From Micrococcales bacterium (GTDB taxonomy: Bacteria > Actinomycetota > Actinomycetes > Actinomycetales > Dermatophilaceae): a stretch of 5,583 nt of DNA. The stretch is taken from NCBI GenBank assembly GCA_003157445.1, contig PMJN01000448.1, forward strand, positions 1-5,583. Direction: 5' to 3'. The translations under genes were made by a program, and so were the position numbers. Shown here in pieces: positions 1-4,229 of the stretch; within the stretch, counting starts at the first letter, position 1, and every line of letters begins with the position of its first letter. The notes under the pieces were generated by a model. That model had not been told where the DNA came from. It saw only the letters and a program-made list of their open reading frames with translations, and did no database searches.

Positions 1-342
1 GCCGCGGTGCGGTGTGCTCCGCCTGGGAACAAGCCCGAGGCGCCCGAGCGTCATACCTGCGGCCTCTGGCTGGACCGTGACCTGGCCCTGCTCGCACCCG
101 GCCTGCGCTCGATGCTCGCACTGGGTGCGATCGCCTGGGACGCCACCTTGGCCAGTGCCCGGCGGCTGGGGTGGACCCTCCAGCGCCCCAAACCCCGCTT
201 CACGCACGGGGCCCGGACCGCGCTGATAACCACCACAGATCGCTCGATTGCACTGATCGGCTGCTATCACGTCAGCCAGCAGAACACCTTCACCGGAAGA
301 CTTACCCAAAGGATGCTGGACGAGGTTCTCGCGGGTCTGTGA
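1..342 (+). CDS. udgB: Uracil-DNA glycosylase, family 5 (UdgB type), C-terminal part
   Basis: This is the last 113 residues of a gene whose start lies before the window; it reads open from base 1 and stops at TGA 340-342. UdgB enzymes remove uracil and other deaminated bases from DNA as the first step of base excision repair and carry a 4Fe-4S cluster. Counting from the first visible residue, Cys5 and Cys20 sit in the RCAPPGNKP...C context of the third and fourth cluster cysteines of family 4/5 enzymes. The segment CYHVSQQNTFTGRL (about residues 88-101) is the family's C-terminal active-site motif, with His90 where family 5 has its conserved histidine. The first two cluster cysteines and the N-terminal catalytic motif are out of view. 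The next gene starts 19 bases downstream. The family call is firm; substrate range cannot be read from this part. Confidence 0.88.
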   Translation, partial: AAVRCAPPGNKPEAPERHTCGLWLDRDLALLAPGLRSMLALGAIAWDATLASARRLGWTLQRPKPRFTHGARTALITTTDRSIALIGCYHVSQQNTFTGRLTQRMLDEVLAGL

Positions 343-349
343 GTCGCGA

Positions 350-355
350 TAACGT
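350..355 (+). promoter_or_regulatory. Possible -10 element for leaderless transcription of the ACT-domain gene
   Basis: TAACGT fits the actinobacterial -10 consensus TANNNT. It ends six bases before the ATG at 362, so transcription would begin at or next to the A of the start codon. The only purine-rich stretch upstream, GAGG at 357-360, is one base from the ATG, too close to work as a normal Shine-Dalgarno site. A weak -35-like TTCTCG lies at 326-331. Together these favour a leaderless mRNA, but the call rests on spacing and one hexamer. Confidence 0.4.
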
Positions 356-361
356 CGAGGC

Positions 362-886
362 ATGAAAGACCAGATCATCGCTGTGACGGTCCTGGGGCAC
401 GACCGCCCCGGGATCGTGGCGGACGTGACCGGTGCTCTTGGCGACCTGCACGGCAACCTCGAAGACTCGACGATGACGCTGCTGCGCGGTCATTTCGCCA
501 TGGTCCTGCTGGTGCACACCGGCGCCAGCGCCAGCGCGGTCGAGGCCGCCCTGCGGCCTTTATGCGTCGATGGTTCGTTGGTCATCAACGCCCGCTTGCT
601 CGGGGACCCGGCGCTCAGCGAGGTCCATGGTCCGTCCTATGCGCTGCGGGTCCATGGCGCGGACCGGCCCGGGATCGTGGCGACCATCACCTCTGTCGTC
701 GCACGCCATGGTGCCAACATCGTGGACCTCGGTACTCGCCTGGTCGGGGGACTATACGTTCTGACCGCTGAGCTGGAGCTGCCCAAGGAGGCCTCTGCAG
801 TGGGCCTGGAGGCCGAACTGCAGGGCGCAGCCGGCGAGCTGGGTGTGGAGGTCCAGCTCTCAGTGATCGACGACGACCTGTTGTGA
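362..886 (+). CDS. Tandem ACT-domain protein, GcvR-like amino-acid-sensing regulator
   Basis: The 174-residue protein is two ACT domains in tandem. The first spans about residues 3-80 and the second about 92-172. Each begins with the same ligand-loop motif, DRPGIVA, at residues 14-20 and 101-107. ACT domains bind small ligands, often amino acids. This two-domain layout without an enzyme or DNA-binding domain is that of GcvR, which in Escherichia coli represses the glycine cleavage system through GcvA and is about 190 residues long. The exact partner here is unknown. The ATG at 362 is chosen because it opens directly at the first ACT strand and follows a leaderless-type -10. The stop TGA (884-886) overlaps the GTG of the deformylase by four bases, so the two are probably translated together. 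Leu67 is encoded by TTA, the only in-frame TTA codon I found in the window. Cytosolic; no membrane segment. Confidence 0.85.
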   Translation: MKDQIIAVTVLGHDRPGIVADVTGALGDLHGNLEDSTMTLLRGHFAMVLLVHTGASASAVEAALRPLCVDGSLVINARLLGDPALSEVHGPSYALRVHGADRPGIVATITSVVARHGANIVDLGTRLVGGLYVLTAELELPKEASAVGLEAELQGAAGELGVEVQLSVIDDDLL

Positions 887-1431
887 ACCCGGGGATCATC
901 GCTTGGACGATGCCCGGGCTGCCCGCAGGCACAACGCGCCCGGTTGTGTGCGCTCCCGATCCTGTGCTGTCGATGCCGGGGCGCGACGTCGACCCGAGCG
1001 AGGCCGCCACGATTGAGCTCGTCGCCGATCTGCTTGCCACCCAACTGGTCTCCCCGGGTTGCGTCGGACTGGCCGCCCAGCAGGTCGGTGTGGCCGCCAG
1101 GGTGTTCAGCCTCGACGTCTCTGGTCATGTCAAGACGCGCACGTGTCACGGTCTGTTCGCCCTGTGCAACGCAGTGGTCGTCAGCTCGTCTCGCCGCCAG
1201 CGGGGTCGTGAGGGCTGCATGTCGGTTCCCGACTTCACCGGGGATGTGGCCAGGGGGCAGCGCCTTGTGGTTCGAGGTCAGCTGCCGCTGACCGGCCAGT
1301 GGGTGCAGGTCGCTACCGACGGTTTCGAGGCCGTGGCGCTGCAGCACGAAATCGACCACACCAACGGCCTGCTCTTCCTTGACCGGGTCAACGGGCCGCA
1401 CGGCATACATCCGCGGCGCACCTATCTGTAA
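883..1431 (+). CDS. def: Peptide deformylase
   Basis: Peptide deformylase is a metalloenzyme that removes the formyl group from the N-terminal methionine of new proteins. All three family motifs are present in the 182-residue product. Motif 1 is CVGLAAQQ at residues 60-67 (catalytic Gln67), motif 2 is EGCMS at 110-114 (metal ligand Cys112), and motif 3 is QHEIDH at 154-159 (ligands His155 and His159, catalytic Glu156). Motif 1 has Cys where the family usually has Gly (GxGLAAxQ); every catalytic position is intact. The GTG start overlaps the previous stop as GTGA, implying coupled translation. It gives about 18 residues before the usual beginning of the fold (RPVVCAPDPVL). An in-frame ATG at 910 is an alternative start without a convincing ribosome site. 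The sequence is divergent enough to suggest a secondary actinobacterial deformylase rather than the main copy; that is inference. Confidence 0.88.
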   Translation: MNPGIIAWTMPGLPAGTTRPVVCAPDPVLSMPGRDVDPSEAATIELVADLLATQLVSPGCVGLAAQQVGVAARVFSLDVSGHVKTRTCHGLFALCNAVVVSSSRRQRGREGCMSVPDFTGDVARGQRLVVRGQLPLTGQWVQVATDGFEAVALQHEIDHTNGLLFLDRVNGPHGIHPRRTYL

Positions 1432-1521
1432 TCTGGCACCTGTCCCCGTAGCCCAACGGCAGAGGCAGGCGACTTAAAATCGCTCCAGTGCGGGTTCGAA
1501 ACCCGTCGGGGACACCAGATT
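1430..1521 (+). repeat. Inverted complementarity between tRNA 5' flank and its CCA end
   Basis: AATCTGG at 1430-1436 is the exact reverse complement of CCAGATT at 1515-1521, which includes the encoded CCA. T1441 can also pair with A1514, lengthening the acceptor stem to eight pairs. Only CACC (1437-1440) would be left as a bulge. The left arm begins inside the def stop codon TAA (1429-1431). In the precursor RNA this would bury the CCA in a helix; whether that happens is not known. Confidence 0.6.
1442..1517 (+). tRNA. tRNA with UAA anticodon (predicted tRNA-Leu), short variable loop
   Basis: A full cloverleaf folds by eye. The acceptor stem is 1442-1448 with 1507-1513 (7 bp) and the D stem is 1451-1453 with 1464-1466, with GG at 1458-1459. 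The anticodon stem is 1468-1472 with 1480-1484 (one G-U pair), with loop CTTAAAA giving anticodon TAA at 1475-1477. The T stem is 1490-1494 with 1502-1506, with loop TTCGAAA. Discriminator A1514 and an encoded CCA (1515-1517) follow. UAA reads the leucine codon UUA and by wobble UUG. The D stem has three pairs, as is common in leucine tRNAs, but the variable region is only 1485-1489 (CCAGT), whereas bacterial leucine tRNAs normally carry a long variable arm. It starts 10 bases after the def stop and no clear promoter of its own is visible, so it is probably cut from the def transcript. Structure is confident; charging with leucine is inferred from anticodon and A73. Confidence 0.92.
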
Positions 1522-1565
1522 CAGGCAAGCCAAGGCGACATCGGAAACGTAGCGCGGGTGAGAGA

Positions 1566-1639
1566 CCATGGACGTTGGCCGGTGCGGGGGAACTTACTGC
1601 GATCCGTAACCTTTAGTCTGATCAGAGAACCGTCCATGG
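1566..1639. repeat. 9-bp inverted repeat around the promoter of the Bax inhibitor-like gene
   Basis: CCATGGACG at 1566-1574 and CGTCCATGG at 1631-1639 are exact inverted copies separated by 56 bases. The predicted -10 box lies between them. A second partial complement pairs ACGTTGG (1572-1578) with CCAACGT (1646-1652), just upstream of the ribosome site. The left arm could therefore pair with either right-hand segment. This could be a paired operator or chance; the repeats are short. Confidence 0.35.
1614..1626 (+). promoter_or_regulatory. Predicted -10 box with overlapping 10-bp palindrome
   Basis: TAGTCT at 1614-1619 fits the TANNNT -10 pattern and sits about 47 bases before the preferred start codon at 1667, leaving a leader of roughly 40 bases. 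The perfect palindrome TCTGATCAGA at 1617-1626 overlaps the box and the likely start point, a position suited to a repressor. No good -35 is visible: the bases about 17 upstream read AACTTA. The rest of the 1518-1660 gap shows no gene. Confidence 0.4.
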
Positions 1640-1655
1640 GGCGGCCCAACGTGGT

Positions 1656-1660
1656 GGAGG
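1656..1660 (+). promoter_or_regulatory. Ribosome binding site that decides the start of the Bax inhibitor-like gene
   Basis: GGAGG at 1656-1660 touches the first possible ATG (1661) with no spacing but stands six bases from a second in-frame ATG at 1667, the normal distance. This favours 1667 as the true start and removes Met-Thr from the longer reading. Confidence 0.75.
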
Positions 1661-1666
1661 ATGACG

Positions 1667-2524
1667 ATGGCGAGCAACCCGGTGTTCAACCGGATCGACA
1701 AGCAGATCGCCCAGGGTGATTATGCCGGTTTTGATCGCGGGCCCGCGACTTCCGGAATGAGTGCGGGAAGCGGCGTGCAGGACAGCCTCAACTCCCGCCA
1801 GCTCCAGGACCTGTATAACCAGCCTTCGGCCGGCCCGGTGACGATGCGGCGGGTGACCCTGGACGACGTGGTGATGAAGACCCTCGGGCTCTTCAGCATC
1901 ATGCTCGTGGTCGCCGCGCTCACCTGGTACTACGTGGCCGGTCAGGCCAGCACCAGCGCCATCCCCATGGCGCTGATGCTGGCGGGCATGTTCGGTGGCC
2001 TAGGCGCCGGGCTGCTCATCGCCTTCAAGAAGACCATCAGCGTGCCGCTGATCGTGCTCTACGCCGGGCTGGAAGGGGTCCTGGTCGGGTCGATCAGCCA
2101 GGTGTTCGAGCAGCGCTGGCCCGGAGTCGTCGGGACCGCGGTGCTTGCCACATTGTGCACCTTCGCCGCCATGCTGCTGGGCTACAAGTCCGGCCTGATC
2201 AAGGTGACCGACAGGTCCCGGCGCATCTTCGGCATGGCGATCCTGGGCTACGTGCTCTTCGGCCTGGTCAACTTCGTCTGGGCGTTCACGGGTCACGGAA
2301 GCGGTTTTGGTTTTGGCGGCACCGGCCTGATGGGCATCGGCATATCTGTGCTCGGTGTCGGCCTGGCGTCTTACTCGCTGGCCATCGACTTCGACTCGGT
2401 CGATCGCGCGATCAAGGCCCAGCTGCCCGAGAAGTACTCCTGGCTGCTGGCTCACGGGTTCATCGTCACCCTGGTCTGGCTGTACCTCGAGTTCCTGCGC
2501 CTGCTGGCCCGCATGCGTGGGTGA
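1667..2524 (+). CDS. Bax inhibitor-1/YccA-type seven-helix membrane protein
   Basis: The 285-residue product has a polar N-terminal region of about 65 residues beginning MASNPVF. About seven hydrophobic helices follow, at roughly 69-91, 99-120, 125-146, 152-172, 186-207, 219-240 and 257-280. Recognisable family signatures are YAGLEGVLVGSISQVFE (132-148), LGYKSGLIKVT (171-181), AIDFDSVDRAIKAQLPEKYSW (about 239-259) and the closing VTLVWLYLEFLRLL (267-280). These match the actinobacterial Bax inhibitor-1-like group (Pfam BaxI_1). Members are inner-membrane proteins related to the TMBIM calcium-leak channels; the acidic DFD near helix 6 resembles the aspartates implicated in pH sensing there, but the bacterial role is not settled. 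The start follows the GGAGG spacing. Its stop overlaps the next gene's GTG by four bases, suggesting coupled expression. A -10-like box lies about 47 bases upstream. Confidence 0.9.
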   Translation: MASNPVFNRIDKQIAQGDYAGFDRGPATSGMSAGSGVQDSLNSRQLQDLYNQPSAGPVTMRRVTLDDVVMKTLGLFSIMLVVAALTWYYVAGQASTSAIPMALMLAGMFGGLGAGLLIAFKKTISVPLIVLYAGLEGVLVGSISQVFEQRWPGVVGTAVLATLCTFAAMLLGYKSGLIKVTDRSRRIFGMAILGYVLFGLVNFVWAFTGHGSGFGFGGTGLMGIGISVLGVGLASYSLAIDFDSVDRAIKAQLPEKYSWLLAHGFIVTLVWLYLEFLRLLARMRG

Positions 2525-2868
2525 TCGTGTCTCCCACTCCGAGATCGCCGGTTCCCCCGGAGGTCTCAACCGAGCTACAGCGCGTGGTCCAGCGGTGGCA
2601 TCAGCTGCCGCTGGAGCATGCGCTTTCCCATGCCGGGCGCGTCCGGGCCCTGGTCCAGTCCCTGGACGACGGGGTTGCGGTCGCCACAGGGGTCCCGGCG
2701 GCCAAGGTTCCGGACTGCGGCCCGCAGACACTGATGGACCAGCTCACGGTCGTGGTCTATGACGCAAGCCTGGCCCACGCCGGCGCGAGTCGAACCTCCA
2801 CGCTGGCATCGACGCTGACCTCGAGCCTTGCCCGAGACCTGGCAAGCCTGCGCAGCGAGCTGCGCTGA
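2521..2868 (+). CDS. Protein of unknown function, translationally coupled to the Bax inhibitor-like gene
   Basis: I do not recognise a named family. The 115-residue product starts at GTG 2521, which overlaps the previous stop as GTGA. A second in-frame GTG at 2527 is possible, and neither has a clear ribosome site, so re-initiation after the upstream gene is likely. It looks soluble and helical, with no signal peptide or membrane helix. The middle, from RWHQLPLEHAL (residues 25-35) through VRALVQSLDDGVAVATGVP (41-59) to VPDCGPQTLMDQLTVVVYD (63-81), resembles a conserved actinobacterial hypothetical protein as I recall it. The C-terminal 30 residues are Ser/Thr/Leu-rich and probably a loose helix. 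The frame stays open far upstream, but only as an overlap of the membrane-protein gene. The stop TGA lies inside the terminator stem at 2860-2889. Confidence 0.75.
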   Translation: MIVSPTPRSPVPPEVSTELQRVVQRWHQLPLEHALSHAGRVRALVQSLDDGVAVATGVPAAKVPDCGPQTLMDQLTVVVYDASLAHAGASRTSTLASTLTSSLARDLASLRSELR

Positions 2869-2889
2869 GCGCAAAGGCGCTCAGCGCAG
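2860..2889. terminator. Bidirectional hairpin between converging genes
   Basis: A perfect 13-bp stem pairs CTGCGCTGAGCGC (2860-2872) with GCGCTCAGCGCAG (2877-2889) around an AAAG loop. It ends 11 bases before the thiolase stop codon read on the other strand, so it can serve both converging transcripts. Neither strand has a T tract after the stem, so it is not a textbook intrinsic terminator, though U-less hairpins are common in Actinobacteria. The TGA of the 115-residue protein is at 2866-2868 in the left arm. Confidence 0.75.
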
Positions 2890-2900
2890 GGCGGGACACC

Positions 2901-4124
2901 TCAGCTAAGGCGCTCGTAGATGATGGCCATGCCCTGGCCGCCGCCGATGCACATGGTCTCTAGGCCGAACTGGCCGTCGCGGGCGGTCAGGCCGTTGAGC
3001 AGGGTCGTGGTGATGCGAGCGCCGGTGGAGCCGAACGGGTGGCCTAGGGCGATGGCACCGCCATGGACGTTGAGCTTGTCCGTGTCGATGCCGAGGTCGT
3101 CGATCGAAGCTAGCACCTGGGCGGCGAAGGCCTCGTTGATCTCGATCAGGTCCATGTCGTTGATGGACATGCCCGCTCGCGCCAGGGCCAGGCGAGATGA
3201 CTCCACCGGTCCCATGCCCATGATCTCGGGGGACAGTGCGCTGACCCCGGTGGAGACCACGCGGGCCAAAGGGGTCAGGCCCAGCTCGGCGGCCCTGGCA
3301 TCGCTCATGACCACCAGCGCTGCTGCGCCGTCGTTCAGCGCACAGCAGTTGCCTGCGGTAACTGTGCCGTTCTCGCGGAACACCGGCTTGAGCGCCGAGA
3401 CGGACTCGAGGGTGACACCGGAGCGAGGGCCGTCATCAGTGGAGACAACCGTGCCGTCCGGGGTGGTGATCGGGGTGATCTCCCGGGCAAAGAAACCATC
3501 GATGATGGCCTTCTCTGCACGGTTCTGGCTGACGACGCCCCATTCGTCCTGGCGGGCCCGCGAGATGCCACGGCTGGTGGCGACGTTCTCTGCGGTCTGG
3601 CCCATCGCCAGGTAGACGTCGGGCAGCAGACCCTGCTCGCGGGGATCGGTCCAGCTGGAGTTGTCGGCGGCCATCTGGGCGCTGCGGGCCTGGGTGGGCG
3701 CGAACTTCGGGTTCTGGGTCTCGCCCTTGGCCCCACCGGCCCCCGTGAAATCGGTGTAGCGGGACACGCTCTCGACCCCGGCGCTGATGAAGATGTCACC
3801 CTCGCCGGCCTTGATAGCGTGGAAGGCCATCCGGGTGGTCTGCACCGAAGACGCGCAGAAACGGTTGACCGTGGCGCCGGGGAGGTGGTCGAAGCCGGCC
3901 AGTACTGCCACGACGCGGGCCAGGTTGGCGCCCTGCTCACCTGACGGCTCCGCGCAGCCCAGGTAGAGGTCCTGAACCAGCAGGGGATCCAGACCAGGGA
4001 TCTTGGCCAGTGCTGCGGCCACCACGGTGACTGCCAGATCGTCGGGGCGGACGTCCTTCAGCGAGCCTTTGAACGCCCGGCCTATGGGGCTGCGTGCGGT
4101 CGAGACGATGACGGCTTCGGACAT
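2901..4124 (-). CDS. Acetyl-CoA C-acetyltransferase / 3-ketoacyl-CoA thiolase
   Basis: The 407-residue protein is a full-length thiolase, which either condenses two acetyl-CoA to acetoacetyl-CoA or cleaves 3-ketoacyl-CoA in beta-oxidation. The catalytic set is complete. Nucleophile Cys90 lies in NRFCASSVQT, Asn330-Glu331 in NEAFAAQ, His362 in GGAIALGHPFGSTGAR, and the acid/base Cys392 in CIGGGQGMA. The stretch GNCCALNDGAAALV at 258-271 and SRYTDFTGAGG at 121-131 are typical of the actinobacterial FadA3-like branch. The direction and chain-length preference cannot be told from sequence. The start follows AAGGAAACGAGGAACC on the minus strand, with GAGG at 4129-4132 as ribosome site. It lies 105 bases downstream of the SGNH hydrolase in the same direction, an arrangement matching Rv1075c-Rv1074c in M. 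tuberculosis. Cytosolic; no substrate-specific neighbour for fatty-acid or PHB metabolism is in view. Confidence 0.93.
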   Translation of the reverse strand: MSEAVIVSTARSPIGRAFKGSLKDVRPDDLAVTVVAAALAKIPGLDPLLVQDLYLGCAEPSGEQGANLARVVAVLAGFDHLPGATVNRFCASSVQTTRMAFHAIKAGEGDIFISAGVESVSRYTDFTGAGGAKGETQNPKFAPTQARSAQMAADNSSWTDPREQGLLPDVYLAMGQTAENVATSRGISRARQDEWGVVSQNRAEKAIIDGFFAREITPITTPDGTVVSTDDGPRSGVTLESVSALKPVFRENGTVTAGNCCALNDGAAALVVMSDARAAELGLTPLARVVSTGVSALSPEIMGMGPVESSRLALARAGMSINDMDLIEINEAFAAQVLASIDDLGIDTDKLNVHGGAIALGHPFGSTGARITTTLLNGLTARDGQFGLETMCIGGGQGMAIIYERLS

Positions 4125-4147
4125 GGTTCCTCGTTTCCTTCGTGCGA

Positions 4148-4163
4148 CAGCTCAGGTGAGCTG
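4148..4163. promoter_or_regulatory. 16-bp palindrome upstream of the thiolase, possible operator
   Basis: CAGCTCA-GG-TGAGCTG is a perfect 7-bp inverted repeat with a two-base centre, 24 bases before the thiolase start codon. Allowing a one-base bulge, GAC (4146-4148) and GTC (4164-4166) can extend it. The size and placement fit a dimeric repressor site such as those of TetR-type fatty-acid regulators, or a small RNA hairpin in the leader. The rest of the gap between the two minus-strand genes (4125-4229) shows no clear -10/-35 pair. Confidence 0.4.
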
Positions 4164-4229
4164 GTCGCTTACGTGCGGTGGGCGGCGCCCGAGCCGACGG
4201 CGACATAGCCGGGTGGGTCGTCGTTGATG

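Noticed and set aside
637..1410. 257-residue open frame on the minus strand
   Set aside because: It lies opposite the ACT and deformylase genes, both of which have clear family motifs. Its composition is the Arg/Pro/His-rich type produced by high-GC antisense frames.
1442..1517. The tRNA as an ochre suppressor or as an integration site
   Set aside because: Anticodon 5'-UAA-3' reads UUA, not the UAA stop. No second copy of the tRNA 3' end, integrase or element boundary is visible.
1589..1593. GGAAC as the -35 of an ECF sigma factor promoter
   Set aside because: No GTT-type -10 follows at the expected distance, so the match is just a pentamer in GC-rich DNA.
1661..1663. First ATG of the Bax inhibitor-like gene as start
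   Set aside because: It abuts GGAGG with no spacer; the ATG at 1667 has the correct six-base spacing.
2155..2520. Upstream extension of the 115-residue protein
   Set aside because: It overlaps the membrane-protein gene in another frame, has antisense-like composition, and the GTGA overlap gives a better start.
2000..2731. 243-residue open frame on the minus strand
   Set aside because: It is antisense to the membrane protein and its coupled partner, rich in Gly, Pro, Arg, Gln and Asp with no recognisable domain.
2920..3615. 231-residue open frame on the plus strand opposite the thiolase
   Set aside because: The thiolase on the other strand has a complete catalytic set; this frame is Ser/Pro/Arg-rich antisense sequence.
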